Shown: in pieces, positions 38,990 to 53,300 of the stretch
Position numbering within the stretch: position 1 is the first letter of the stretch
Layout of the letters: every line of letters starts with the position of its first letter
DNA from: Rhynchosporium graminicola
Lineage: Eukaryota > Ascomycota > Leotiomycetes > Helotiales > Ploettnerulaceae
NCBI GenBank assembly: GCA_900074885.1
Contig: FJUW01000045.1
Location: forward strand, 1 to 64,000
Length of the DNA: 64,000 bases
Direction of reading: 5' to 3'
Translations under genes and position numbers: made by a program
The notes under the pieces: generated by a model
Databases searched by the model: none
What the model was told of the DNA's origin: nothing
The model's input: the letters and a program-made list of their open reading frames with translations, nothing else

Positions 38990-41900
38990 GAAAGTCTTCG
39001 CTAACGCTCCTTTAATAACTCCCTTAGTATAAAGGAATTATAGATAGAATTTAAAGAAAGTATAATAAATACCCCGGAACTTTAACTTCTATATATTACC
39101 GCTGAAATAGCCCTAATATACTCCTTTTTAAGCTACTATAATAGCTCCTAACTAATAAACTAGAGACTCCTCCGGTTCTAGAGGGACTTAACGCGACCCC
39201 TCCCGCTCTACCTCTGAACCTAATCTATTATACCTTTCCTTACCCTAAACGTCTCTTATACTAGAGAATATTAATACCTTATTAAGGAAGTACTAACTAA
39301 GAAAGAAAGGAAAATAAAAGCGAAATTTACTAGAAGTATAATCGCTAAGTACTCTTACTACCGCAGGTGACTCGAACCTGATCTATTCCCTCTTATAACG
39401 ATTAGCGGACTAGAAGGAAAAGAATAACTCTCTAGAAGATACTATAGATAGACTAATCGCTGTATAAGATAAGTTCCTTTTAGGAGTCCCTCGCTTATCT
39501 TCGACTCTCTTACTAGAACTAATACTATAATTTCCGTGTATTCTAGAGTTTAATAAGCTAATAAACTCTATTCTGATACGTAGTACTAAGAGAGAGGATA
39601 TTATTCTTAATAAACTATCTCCCTCTCCCGGCGCCGAATCAGTAGAATCACGCCCTAGGAAGTCTTATCTTATTAAGAAGATCCTGCCTCTTAATAATAG
39701 ATCGGACTCTACTTTCCTCTAATAGAGAGTATCGATACGAGACTAGCTAGCTATAAACGCTAACTACTACCTTACGGACTTCTCCCGGCGCGTTCTCGTA
39801 TAAGGACTAGTTACTAGATTAGCTAAAGAGTATCTTACGCTTTAGTACCTCGCTGATAAGTTTAAGATTAGCGATAAAATAATCTCCTTAGTAGAGGAGA
39901 ACTTCCTTACTAGTTTAAAGGAAAATAATTATTATAACGCTTTCTATCGCTTAGAAATATAATAACCCGGCTATATCCGCGAGACTTTCGCTGAGTTTCG
40001 TAATCGATTTTAAAGCGCTATTATCTAAGGTAAAGTTGAAAAGAAGAAGTAGTTCTTCTATATATTAAGATAAGATTATATTATTCTTACGCGCTTTAAT
40101 TCTTATTATTAAACTAACGTAGAATAAAGACTATACTTCTATAGTTAAGTCCTTACTTTCTTTTAATACTAAGTATCGCTATAACTTAGAACGTATTTAT
40201 CCTAAGAGAGCTACTACTTAGGTATAATACTATAAGCTAATTATTATTACTATAACCTCTACTAGTTCTACTCCTTATTAGTCCCTAAGCTTAGCCCCTC
40301 GATAAACTACTCTTGTATTATATATATATACCTTTACCCCGGTATAGACTAGTACTCCCTCCGCGCTAAAACACTCTACTACCTCTACTGCAGAACCCCT
40401 TAGGTATTATAGCTATAGATAGCTTAGTTATATTAAGCTAAACTGCCTTAATCTACTTAAGGTTTAATTAATCGACGAATTTCTAGAAGAAGAGAAAGTA
40501 ACTAAGGAAGCAGTAGAGAACGTAGCTTCCGAATCTGGACTAATACTAGAGGGAAACAATAAGGCCTAAGTAAAAACTCTTTCCTAGGTCTATATAAGTA
40601 TAATCTCTCTAATCTTAACTTTAACTCCTTAATAGGAAGTAAGTAATTTATATACCTAACTATAGTTAGTATAAATAGGCTAAGAGTCTCTATAAATAGC
40701 TTAATCGATACTAGAGCGAACGGTTATCTGTTTATTAATCGTACTCTTACCGGATAACTATCAGGGGCCCTTAGTATTAAAATCGAGCTACTACTCTATT
40801 CTATTCTAATATATAAGTTCTAATAGTCCGTTAGAACTTATATTAGCTATTTTATACGTTTATACCTTTCTATTAATAGTAAGCGTATTTATAACTACCT
40901 TTTTATTCTTCTTGATTTAGGATAATAAGATATAATTATTAGTATTAAATAGATATAACGATTCTAAGTTAAGCTAGATACGCTCTACTATAAGCTATTA
41001 TAGCCGGAATAATATCTAGCTACTTTCTGATATAATAAGAAGATAATTATAACTCTACTGCCTTATAAACTTAGTATTAATCGATCTTACTAAATCGACG
41101 CTAACGCGCGGGACTTAGCTATAAACTAGCTAGACTAATACTAATTATACTAAACAGTAGTAATATAGTATATTAATATATTATCCTTATTATTTAACTT
41201 ATTTCTGCTTATCGCTAAAGAACCCGAACTCTTTTCCGCTCCGAATTTATTAAAAAAGGTACTTGCGCCGAAACCTTACTATAAGTGCTCTTCTCGACCT
41301 CTGAGGATCTGGAAACTGATTCCGATTTACTAAATTAGTATTATAGCTTTTTATTTTAATATAAAACGTAAGAGCTTCGAATTATTCTTTACTAGTATCT
41401 ACGAGATAAACTGCCTCTTATAAGATTATCTAAATAGCGACTCCCCTAAGGATCCTGATACCGAACGACTTATAGCCGAAAAGCTACCGGAATAGTACTA
41501 TACTCTTAAGAAGGCCTTTTCTAAGTAGGATTCTAATATTCTTCTATTATATTACTTATATAATTATAAAATTATTCTAGAAGAACTATTACTTAATATA
41601 TATTCGCTCTTATATTAGTAATCTATAGACGAACTATAAGTAACTAAGGAGTACTTTATAGAGAACCTAGATAAGGGATTTATCGAATCTAGCTAAAGTC
41701 CTTTCGTATTACTTATACTATTTATTAAGAAGGCTAATAGAGGATTACGCTTTTATATTAACTATCGTAAGCTTAATACGATCACTCGAAAGGATTCCTA
41801 CTTAATACCTAGGATCGATAAGCTCTTAATTTATATATCTAAAGTAGTAATCTTCACTAAACTAGATATCCGAGTAGTATTTAACTATATCTATATAGAC

Positions 41901-44577
41901 CCTGAATTAGAGGAGTATATTATCTTCTGAACCCGCTTCGGATCCTATAAATATAAAGTACTACTTTTTAAGCTCTATAACGGACCTAGTATATACTAAT
42001 AATATATAAATAATATACTAATAGATTACTTAGATGATTTCTATATAATTTACTTAGATAATATCCTTATATACTCAGAAACGCTCTAGGAACACGAGGA
42101 ATATATTAAATTAATACTATAGCGCTTAATAGATACTGAACTCTAAGTAGATATTAAGAAAAGCGAATTCTATATTACTCGGACTAAATACCTCGGATAT
42201 ATTATTACTACTAATAGAATCGAGCTAGATCCCGAGAAGGTAATACTATTAGTAGACTAGAAGTACTCCGAAATAGTAATAGCTATGAAATCTTTCCTAG
42301 GATTCTGTAGTTTCTACTATTAATTTATTTAGAATTTCGGCTTTATCGCTAAACCTCTCTTAATACTCACTAGGCCTATAGTACTATAGAATTTTACTAA
42401 TAATTATAAGAAATCCTTCGACGATTTATATTAATAGCTATTATTAATACAGAAACTATATTATTTCGACTCTGAATTATAGACTAAACTAGAAACTAGT
42501 ACTTCTAATAGTATAATAGCTAGAGTTATCTCCTAATTATATAAAGATAACTAGTAGTATCTAATTAGATTCTACTCCTATATTCTTAATAGATATAAAC
42601 TAAACTAAGAGATTTATAATAAGGAATTATATACTATTATTAAGTCTTTCCGGAAATAGAGACTAGAACTCATATCTCTATAACGCTATACTAGCGTATA
42701 TATAGACTATTAATCCTTAGAATACTTTATAACTACTAAGGTCCTAACTAGTAAGTAAGCTAAATAGATAGAATTCCTTTCCGAATTTAACTTCTAAATT
42801 ATATATACGCTTAGTAAAGATAATACTAAAGCTAATATCCTTAGCTATAGAGAATAAGATCTAAGGATATAGGAATAATAGAAATAGGATAATAGATCTC
42901 GGGTTTTATTACTTTTAGACTACTTAGACCTTAGGATTAACGCGAAACTAGCTAAATATTATATCGATTAAATTAGTTATATATACCTAATATCGCTAGA
43001 GACTAATACGCTATTAGAACCCGCACGTAACTCTTTTAATTTAATCGAGAAACTATACTAATTTAAATAAGAATTATTCTCTAATAAACGGAATATATTA
43101 GGAAATAGTTATATTATTAATAATAGTTTACTACTTTATAATAATTATCTATACGTATAACGCTATATCTTATTATATACTTATTTAATTAGTAAAGTCT
43201 ACGATTAAGTTTCCTCCGCTTATCTAAATACTCGTAAGACTACTAAGATAATTTCTACTTATTACTACTAGAAAAGACTTATATCAGATATGAAATAGTA
43301 TACTCGTAATTATCGCTCTTACTAGTACTCTTATCCGAAGCAGATAAAATAGTAAGGATTCCTCTATCTATTATTAGTACTTAGCTATCTTATATAGTAC
43401 TTAGCTATAGATTTTAAGGACTTCCCGCTTAATAATTAAGAGTTTAATAAGATACTAGTATTTATCGACTGCTTAGGGAAGGACTCCGTATTAATACTAT
43501 ATTACTATAATATCGATATACGCGGGATAGTAATATTATTTATCTAATAGATATATCGTTTCGGATATACCCCTGAGTTAATTATATCCGATCGAGGAGC
43601 TTAGTTTATCTTATCTTTCTAGTAAGAGTTTTACTATATAATTAGAGTTAAAGTTAAACTCTCTATTTCTTTCTACTAGTAAACTAATAGATAAATAGAG
43701 ATTATGAACTAGTATATTAACTAACGCCTTAGACCCTTTATTAATTACTACTAGAGTAACTAAAGCGAACTACTACTGATAATAGACTACGCTTAAGTAA
43801 CCTTGCCTTACGATTCTATCGGTATAACGCTATATACTCTTAAATATAGTATATTACTACGGAATAGCTAGGATTAGAAGTAACTTACCGGATCGATACT
43901 ATAAGAGAAGCTTAACTATACTAATACTAAATCCTTAGCTAAATATACTAAATCTACTATCGAGGTTATAAAAGCTAATATACTAGCTACTTAGTAGAGG
44001 ATAAGCGCTATAACTGACCCGAAATAGCGTAATATTAACTAAGAAGTTAGAGATAAGGTATTTCTCTTTATAAGGAACCTTAAGAATTACTAGCTAAGTA
44101 AGAAGCTATCTAGCCTCTAGGCAGGACTATACTAAGTCTTAGCTAAGATCGGATACTCTTATAAGCTAGATTTGCCCCCGGGATCTTCTATATATAATAT
44201 ATTCGCCTCCGAATTACTTTTCAAGGACTCGGACGACCTATTACTAAGCTAGGAGTTACTAAACCTATCCCTAGAGGTTATTACTACTTAAGAAGAGTAA
44301 GAGTTATAAGATATACTTACTATATAGCTCCTAAGAGGTAATCTGAAGTATTAAGTTAGCTAGCTAAGCTATAACTCGGACCTAACTTAGTATAATACTT
44401 CCGACCTAATAGGTGCTCTATATAAGCTTAGAGACTTCTATATTACTAACCTAAGTAAACCTAGACCTCTATATAAACTAGATCAGTAGATTAAGGCCTA
44501 GGAAGACAGAATAGATAACTATAGTTACTTAGAGGATAATAAACTATTATAGTTACTAGTATTAAGATTTTATTACT
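38990..44577 (+). pseudogene. G4 gag-pol relic (Gypsy type)
   Basis: Plus strand with TAA/TAG stops. Aspartic protease reads LIDTRANGYLF near 40705-40735 (DTGANG with one Gly changed to Arg as RIP would do). Reverse transcriptase runs from KGFIESS near 41670 through FIKKANRGLRFYINYRKLN to the box YLDN (from YLDD) at 42051-42062. Integrase has an HHCC-like zinc region near 43290-43330 and the first catalytic Asp in VFIDCLGKDS near 43460. The last codons include DNYSYLEDNKLL near 44515, a sequence type that closes pol in related Gypsy elements. The polyprotein is not functional. Confidence 0.9.
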
Positions 44578-44617
44578 AAGGATAATCTCTCGATTATGCT
44601 CTATAATAGCGCTATAT

Positions 44618-45586
44618 CTAAAACTCTACTTCCTCTATTACCTCTATTTTACTAGCTTCCTCTTCTAAGTTCTCCGGAGCTTCTAGTAAATCTGGAATAT
44701 CTAGAACTAGAACTATTATATCTAACTCTTTATCTAAATCTACTAATATAGCCCTAATAGTAAACCGAGTATAATAGCTAATCTTACGCGCTTTCTTCTT
44801 TAGAGAGGGTCCGAGAGTATCTAGATCTGACGCTATCTCTGAACTAGAAGGTAAATTCCTCTTTCCCTTAGTATTAGATATTATAGCTTTGAATATAGCT
44901 TTCTTCGCAAATTCCTATATAATACTATTTAACTCCTTTATCTGCTTTAATACTATTTATATTATTAATCTAGATTTCGCTGAATCTACTATTAGAAGAT
45001 CTAAATCCTATATTATATTAGTATCGTACTAGTATTTGAAGGTTTAAGGATCTTAACTTACTACCTTAATAAACTCTAACTCCTTAAATACTTTCTCTAT
45101 AGATCGCCTTAAAGCTTAAGTCTCTGCTAATTATATAGCAGTAATCTCTAACGCTATAGTAGGAGTAGTAGATTTCGCGAGATAATAGATCTGATTAATA
45201 GCCTTATAAGTAGCTATAATACTATCCTGATTTAGCTCCGCGTCCTTAGCTTCGCTATTAGAAAGTAAACTAGATAAAATAGTATACTTTATATTAACGT
45301 AGTTAGATAACTATAACGCGTTAGTATACGTAACTATATTTAAGTTCAAGTAACTTATATGTTTATAAGCGCTTTTTAATACTAAATAATACTTATAAAG
45401 CTTAGAGTTAGGCTTATTAAATAAATATAGAAGTTCTAGAATAGGAGTATTATTATACTTTATCTTAAGGAAAGCGCGAATATATCGCAGGTAATATATA
45501 CGATATGCCGCCGAAAGAGCACTAGCGGGAACTAGTAAAGGTACTATAGGAGTTAGCGTTATAGATCCGTAAAACCCCTATACTAT
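44618..45586 (-). pseudogene. G4 accessory antisense reading frame, unknown product
   Basis: Between the end of pol and the 3' LTR, the opposite strand carries a frame of 322 codons from an ATA (probably former ATG, followed by V-W/Q-G-F-Y-G) at 45586 to a TAG at 44618. I count 10 internal stops, all TAA or TAG, all explainable by RIP of CAA, CAG or TGG. The middle part has a soluble, helix-like composition (KAINQIYYLAKSTTPTIAL, SIEKVFKELEFIKVV) and the C-terminus is strongly acidic after a basic KKKARK. No zinc knuckle, protease, integrase or membrane span is seen, and I recognise no family. Antisense frames downstream of pol are known in a few plant Gypsy elements (for example Grande). Function unknown. 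Confidence 0.55.
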
Positions 45587-46062
45587 ACTTAAAGACTATC
45601 CTTAATACTAAGATAAGGAACTTACTTATAATAAGAGAAGAGTTAATTAGGTCGATTAATATATAAGATTATAGCAGACTACTATAATAGTTAGTAATAA
45701 TACTTACTCTAGAAACTATATCGTAGTCTAAGGAGAGTAAACTTATAAGTAGAAGTAGTTATCGCAGTTAAAAAGGAAAGGCTCTAATATTAATAAACCC
45801 TTTCCTTTATATACCCTACGCCCTACTTAAACTCGACTCCCGCTATAAATAGATAAAATAAATATAGCTTACTACTTAATTTAGAAGCTACGACTAATAT
45901 AGTACTATTATAGCGATATAACTAGTTAGAACCTGATAAAGAATTTACTACTACTAAAGAATAGCTAGCGCTTATTACGCGAATATCGACGAAAATAGTT
46001 ATAATAAAAACTAATTTCTAGTATAAAATATAACTTTCCGAGCTTAGGGTTAAGCTCTTCTT

Positions 46063-46076
46063 AGGGGGGGGGGTAA
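46063..46076 (+). promoter_or_regulatory. G4 polypurine tract
   Basis: A GGGGGGGGG run followed by TAA directly precedes the 3' LTR. Confidence 0.85.
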
Positions 46077-46343
46077 TATAACAATAGCTCACCTGAATAT
46101 CATATGAGAAGAAGGATAGATATTAGGGCCTAAGTTCAAAGGTATCCCGGCAGAACTAGTATCCGACTCGGTATAGTATCGGACTAGTACTAGTATATAT
46201 ATATAAGGTGCCTTATACTCTATCTCTCTTCTTCTTCCTTCCTTATCTATTTATTTCCTTCGTAATAGACTATATAAGATCGCTCTTAGCCTCCCTACTT
46301 GTTATCCTTACTTATATACCGCCTTGAGTCTTGTGTCGTTACA
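46077..46343 (+). repeat. G4 3' LTR
   Basis: 267 bp, begins TATAACAATAGCTCACC (left copy TGTGACGACAGCTCACC), followed by target duplication CTAAG. Confidence 0.94.
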
Positions 46344-46348
46344 CTAAG

Positions 46349-46716
46349 CGAGACTCGAGAGGAATAAGAGAACGCTTTACTTTCCTAAGCTACTAGAATC
46401 GATAAATCTCTTTTAAGGGAAGCTATATAGCTAGATACCTTAAAGTATTATAGAATCTTTTCGCTCGAATATACTCGGAATAATAAGTTAATTCCTTAAG
46501 ATCTAGAAAATAATTTCGATATTATTTCTAATAAAAAGAATAAGTCTCTACCGGACGATTTGATTTTTCAATATATACTATAATTATAATATGCTTTTTT
46601 ATCTTCTTATAATTAGAAGATAATATATTAGGAAAGAAAGTTGAAATCTAACTGATTATTAATATCTCTATCGGTATACTTAAGCGTAGAGATACGCTAA
46701 GATAGGAGAGGGATAG
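46349..46716 (+). other. G2 3' internal region
   Basis: The last 368 bp of G2 between the G4 insertion and the G2 3' LTR. It ends with the purine-rich GATAGGAGAGGGATAG, the likely polypurine tract (46701-46716). No frame of note. Confidence 0.75.
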
Positions 46717-47058
46717 TATCACGAACTTAGTAAAGTTCTTAGTACTAAAACCGTCTTAGCACCAGAATACTAATAGTACTATTATATAGTACGTACTAAG
46801 CGGGTTAGAGAGTTAGTACTACTAGGAGAATAGTACTAATATAGTTATAGTATAAGTCAGCGACTAGTATTATAAGCCCACCTGTATCGTAGTAATAATA
46901 ATATTATAGTTATAGGTGATCTAGGATCACGTGATAGAGTCTAGCTTAGCGGGAATCCAGAAAATAGAGTCGGACTCTATATAAGGGACTCCCTAAGTAG
47001 AAGACTCCTAATAGAAGGGAAGGTCCTATATAAGACTAGCACTTCTGCTACTAGATAG
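46717..47058 (+). repeat. G2 3' LTR, first part
   Basis: 342 bp matching 32807 onwards. Interrupted after GATAG by element G3; the remaining 152 bp are at 55204-55355. Confidence 0.94.
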
Positions 47059-47293
47059 TTTGACGACTAGTCAGGTTTGGAGGTCTCTCCCTATTAGTGG
47101 AAATACTTACTGCTAAGCGAGATTACACGAGTAGAGTTTAGGGGCCCCTTTTCATATATATACTTCTATTCTCTCTCTACTTCTTCACTCCTTAGTTATA
47201 GATTCTCAAGTGATTCTTACTACTTTATATTTATAGTAATATAAGGTCTTATTACTTAGGTAGTTTTAAGACTTTTCTAGAGTAAGCGTTATA
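47059..47293 (+). repeat. G3 5' LTR
   Basis: 235 bp. The second base is T where G is expected (TTTGACG), not a RIP-type change. Confidence 0.93.
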
Positions 47294-47356
47294 TTATCTA
47301 TAACTCTTTTACCTACGTCTAAGAAGATAATAAATATCTACTTATATTATACCTCT

Positions 47357-50300
47357 ATGCCTAGAGCTACTAAACGCAGGAGACTACGCTATATAGAGAA
47401 GGCTTATACTAAGTATAAACTTGAAGAATAGCACCTAAACTGAAGTAACTTAAGTCCGATAAATCGACTACCGGTTCTCCGACTCCCTCTACCTTCTATT
47501 CTTCAGCGACTCGTAATACTCGCTGTAACCTACCTCTCTCTATAGTAGAGAGTACTCGCGACGACGCCTCGTCCGAGTTAAGCTCCTTAATTCCTATTAT
47601 AATCAACGAACTTACTAAGTCGCTAAACCTCCCTGATAATACCCCTATACTAATAATAACTATAAGTAACTTATAGGAAGACCGCGCTTACTAGCTATAA
47701 GAGGCAGAAAGGAAGCTCGCAGAGGAGAGATAATTAAACGCCGACTTATCTGTAGAATTACGCTAGTTACGGGACAAGTTCCTAGAACTACGCTAGTTAA
47801 CTACTTAGCGCTCTACTAAGTCTATATTATTTAATAATATTTAATCGCGTATAATACTACTACTATTAATTAAAGAAGATAATACTACTCCTACGCCTAA
47901 TAATTGTCGTCGAGAACAATCTACTAGAGGAATATTATTAATATTATACGCTACGCGTATAGAGAAGATACCGAACCTTCTAAATAAGCTCTTTAATAGA
48001 ATCGACTACTCTCTAAAACTCTAGGAAGTGTAGATACGTAACGCCCTCCGGCGCTACTCTAGCTACTTTATCGACGAAGATCACTATAAAGATTAATTAC
48101 TTAACTAAACAGAAGGAATAGCTAGAACTTACCTAGAACTCTTATTCTTAGAACTAGAATATAACGAAGAAAGCAGTATAATCGATTCACTCGATATAAT
48201 TACTTAACTTATCTCCTTCTTATCTAATCTATACGACTAATAAACTATAAGAGCTAGCTACTCCGCGCTAAAGATAGATTATAAGTAGACCTTCTGGATA
48301 TTCTACTACGAGTTTCGTACGCTAGCTCGTAAAGCTAGAGTAAATAATTAATCGACTCTGAAAATAGACTTATAGGAGAAGCTACTTGTATAGCTATAGA
48401 AATAGCTCTTCTAATAGTACCGAACGTTAAGGACCCTAGAAGAATACGTTAAGGCTATATAAGCTGAAGACTAAGGTTAATTCATTGAAAAGACTTACTA
48501 TTCTGAGTCTTCGGCTAAGGCTAGCGCGACTCGGGAACGCCCTATAAATACTTCCTCCTAGCGCTATAATACTAACTCCTCTTCTTATCCGCAAATTAGT
48601 CTTCCTACGCCTGAGAACACTAGTGCGACTAGTAAATAAGTACTATACTCTGCACGAAACGATAAGCCTCGTGTATAATCGCCGGCGAATACTCCTTATT
48701 ACTTTACGCTTACCTTATACCTACGCTTATTATCAGCTCGACCTAATACTCCGTATCGAATCAACGTAATTGACGCTAATAACGATATTAATAGCGAGCT
48801 AGAAGAAACGTATAACGACGCCTAAGAGTATATCAAACTACTAGCAAAAGACTACACCTAGGGAAAGACTCCTTCCTAGGTAGTATACGAGATATACGAT
48901 ATCTTAACCTTACGAAGCTTCTTAGTATTCAATCGTTCACTATACGTGCTACTCTTACTAAGAATAGACTCTCGTATAAGCTACTTGCACTTCTCGATTC
49001 TGGAGCTAATAGATACTATTTTATTAATTATTCTTTTCTTAAATCCCTTTCCTTCTTCTTAAAACTTTCAATTTACCTTCTACTAAACGTAATTCCTATT
49101 AAAGGCTTTAATAGCGTTAATAGTAGTACTATTAGTCACTATACGATACTTAATTTAATAGTAGATCGTCGCGTTTAGGTATTTACCCTCTTTCTTATTA
49201 CTACTCTCAGAAACCACAGTATTATACTCAGAAGGACCTAGCTTTCGGAATATCAAGTACTTTTAGATGCCTCTAAACAATAGATCATTTAGCTACTATA
49301 TACTCCTCCTAGTAACGTTTATAGCTCTCCGATCGAGATTAAGGACTTATATAAACACTATACCTACTAGCGCTACTAACACGATGCTAACGAACGAAAT
49401 GAACGCCTTAATTAGTTCTAGGAAGCGTACGAGAAATAGCGAAGCGTAGCTAACTCTCCTATTAATATTCGAGCTGTTATTAACTCTATCTCTGTTATTA
49501 AACGACTATTACTAGCTCGGAAGCGTATTTCTAGGGAGACTTATAGCTATAAAAATATCTAAAACTCTCCCTTAGAGAGTGTTCTATAAGTAACTAACTC
49601 TTTATTATTACCGCCGATTAGTTAGGACTATTTCTCTAGCGTTCATACTACTTATTATAGATACGATAAGCCTAAGTGTTTATTACCTGAAGAATAAGAA
49701 TAAAGTAGTAAAGAGAAGTCTTTATACCCTAGAGAGACTACTGATATATAGCTAAAGTGCGTACGATTCAGCGATATTATCGCTTATATCCCGCGTAAAT
49801 CTCTACTTTAACTCTAATTAGAAGTCTCTACGTTAAAGACCTACGCATAAGACTACGCCCGTATAATTCATACTATAGACTAATAGTTACTCGGAACACT
49901 ATCTTGCGACTTAATAGAAGCTACTTAAAGTATAAAAATAACTATTACGATATTTCGGAAGCGATAAAGATCACCTCGTGTACTCAGACCTCTTCTAAAG
50001 CCTCCTATACTAGAGATTTATACGATTAGCAGCCTAGCTTTCTATCTCTTATATAAACGCTAGAAGTCTTCTAACGATAAGATCTTCTCTATTACTCTTC
50101 ACGAGATAGATAAGCTTCTTAACGACCGAATCGCAGTTTAGTAACGTAATACTACTATTATATCTTTAACTATCGACCTTACGGAACGTCGTAAAACCGC
50201 TTAGTAATTTACTATTAGCTTAAGCGAATTAGATTCAGAACTATAGATCCCTTACGAGTATAGCTAGTANCGCCGGCGAATACTCCTTATTACTTTACGC

Positions 50301-53300
50301 TTACCTTATACCTACGCTTATTATCAGCTCGACCTAATACTCCGTATCGAATCAACGTAATTGACGCTAATAACGATATTAATAGCGAGCTAGAAGAAAC
50401 GTATAACGACGCCTAAGAGTATATCAAACTACTAGCAAAAGACTACACCTAGGGAAAGACTCCTTCCTAGGTAGTATACGAGATATACGATATCTTAACC
50501 TTACGAAGCTTCTTAGTATTCAATCGTTCACTATACGTGCTACTCTTACTAAGAATAGACTCTCGTATAAGCTACTTGCACTTCTCGATTCTGGAGCTAA
50601 TAGATACTATTTTATTAATTATTCTTTTCTTAAATCCCTTTCCTTCTTCTTAAAACTTTCAATTTACCTTCTACTAAACGTAATTCCTATTAAAGGCTTT
50701 AATAGCGTTAATAGTAGTACTATTAGTCACTATACGATACTTAATTTAATAGTAGATCGTCGCGTTTAGGTATTTACCCTCTTTCTTATTACTACTCTCA
50801 GAAACCACAGTATTATACTCAGAAGGACCTAGCTTTCGGAATATCAAGTACTTTTAGATGCCTCTAAACAATAGATCATTTAGCTACTATATACTCCTCC
50901 TAGTAACGTTTATAGCTCTCCGATCGAGATTAAGGACTTATATAAACACTATACCTACTAGCGCTACTAACACGATGCTAACGAACGAAATGAACGCCTT
51001 AATTAGTTCTAGGAAGCGTACGAGAAATAGCGAAGCGTAGCTAACTCTCCTATTAATATTCGAGCTGTTATTAACTCTATCTCTGTTATTAAACGACTAT
51101 TACTAGCTCGGAAGCGTATTTCTAGGGAGACTTATAGCTATAAAAATATCTAAAACTCTCCCTTAGAGAGTGTTCTATAAGTAACTAACTCTTTATTATT
51201 ACCGCCGATTAGTTAGGACTATTTCTCTAGCGTTCATACTACTTATTATAGATACGATAAGCCTAAGTGTTTATTACCTGAAGAATAAGAATAAAGTAGT
51301 AAAGAGAAGTCTTTATACCCTAGAGAGACTACTGATATATAGCTAAAGTGCGTACGATTCAGCGATATTATCGCTTATATCCCGCGTAAATCTCTACTTT
51401 AACTCTAATTAGAAGTCTCTACGTTAAAGACCTACGCATAAGACTACGCCCGTATAATTCATACTATAGACTAATAGTTACTCGGAACACTATCTTGCGA
51501 CTTAATAGAAGCTACTTAAAGTATAAAAATAACTATTACGATATTTCGGAAGCGATAAAGATCACCTCGTGTACTCAGACCTCTTCTAAAGCCTCCTATA
51601 CTAGAGATTTATACGATTAGCAGCCTAGCTTTCTATCTCTTATATAAACGCTAGAAGTCTTCTAACGATAAGATCTTCTCTATTACTCTTCACGAGATAG
51701 ATAAGCTTCTTAACGACCGAATCGCAGTTTAGTAACGTAATACTACTATTATATCTTTAACTATCGACCTTACGGAACGTCGTAAAACCGCTTAGTAATT
51801 TACTATTAGCTTAAGCGAATTAGATTCAGAACTATAAATCCCTCACGAGTATAGCTAGTAGGTATACGTCTTTTCTAAGGAAGCTAGCGATATTCTCCCT
51901 CCTTATCGCTTATGCGATTACCGAATTGAGCTTAAGGAAAGGGCCGAGAAGAACCTCAAATACTCCTCCTTATATAAGATATTAGCTAAAGAACTTGAAG
52001 TCGTTAAGGCGTATATTACTAATAACTTAGCTAAAGGTTTCATCGAACCTTCTTAAGTACTATACGCTATACTTATTCTTTTCGTTAAGAAAGCTAATAG
52101 AAGTCTAAGATTCTGTATCGACTTTCGCGTACTTAATAACCTTATAAAGAAGGATTAATATCTACTGCTATTAATCGATAAAACGCTAGCTAGAATCTCT
52201 ACTACTAAGATATTCACTAAACTAGATATTCGCTAGGCGTTCTACCGAATTCGAATGGATCTAGCCTCTGAAGAGTATACGACCTTCCGGACCTATTATA
52301 GTATATATAAGTGTAAGGTACTCCCTTTCAGTCTGACTAATAGCCCTACGACGTACTAGCGATATATAAATAACGTCTTATTCGACTACTTAGACGACTT
52401 CTATATAGTATATCTAGACGATATTCTGATCTACTCTAATGACTTACTATAGTATTAATTATATATACATAAGGTACTATAATAATTATAAGATACTAGA
52501 TTATAAGCTGACCTTAAGAAGTATAAATTTAATATTACTCGCACTAAATACCTTAGATTTATTATCTCTATTTCTAGGATCGAGGTAGACCCTGAGAAAG
52601 TTAATATTATATAATCTTAGAATTACCTAACTATAGTTAAGGGTATATAATTATTCTTAAGCTTTTATAACTTCTACTAACGATTTATTAAGGACTACGG
52701 AATTATTATAAAACCTCTTATATAACTCACTAAAAATAATATATTATTTCGGTTCGCTAGGGAGTGTAAAGATACCTTTAATTACCTAAAGTACGCTCTT
52801 ACTTCGGTACTACTCCTCTACTACTATTAGTAATATCTACCTTATATGATCGAAATAGACGCTAGTAATAGAGTAATAGTAAGTGTGCTATTGCAATAGC
52901 ACGATAAAGACTAGTTCCTAGTAGCTTACTTCTCCAAGACTATACTACTTGCCGAGCTTAATTACGCTATTCACGATAAAGAAATACTTGTAATTATACG
53001 ATCTTTTAGTAACTAGAGATCTAAGCTCGTAGGCGTACTGTATCAGATCCGTGTCGTTACTAATTATAAAGCTCTTAAGTACTTTATAACCTCTAAATAG
53101 CTAAACGTACGATAAGCTCGATAGGCCGAGCTACTCGCAGATTATAACTTTATAATCACCTATCGACCTAAGAAGTATAATCTACTCGCTGACGCTCTCT
53201 CTCGTAGAATAGATAAATTAGATAACTAGAATAACGCTAAAAGAACTTAGCGTTTATAGTAGCTACTACGCGAAGACTAAATCGATCTAGTACTACTTAT

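Larger units (their letters stand above)
38564..46343 (+). mobile_element. G4: Ty3/Gypsy retrotransposon inserted in G2, with an extra antisense frame
   Basis: A 7,780-bp element with 267-bp LTRs (38564-38830 and 46077-46343), ends TGTGACGACAG...GTCGTTACA, and the perfect target duplication CTAAG (38559-38563 and 46344-46348). Longer than its relatives because about 1.5 kb lie between the end of pol and the 3' LTR, where a frame runs on the other strand. Confidence 0.95.

Noticed and set aside
49267..49449. 60-codon frame, identical at 50858-51040
   Set aside because: Not supported as the pol frame of G3; the identity of the two copies only reflects the 1,590-bp duplication.
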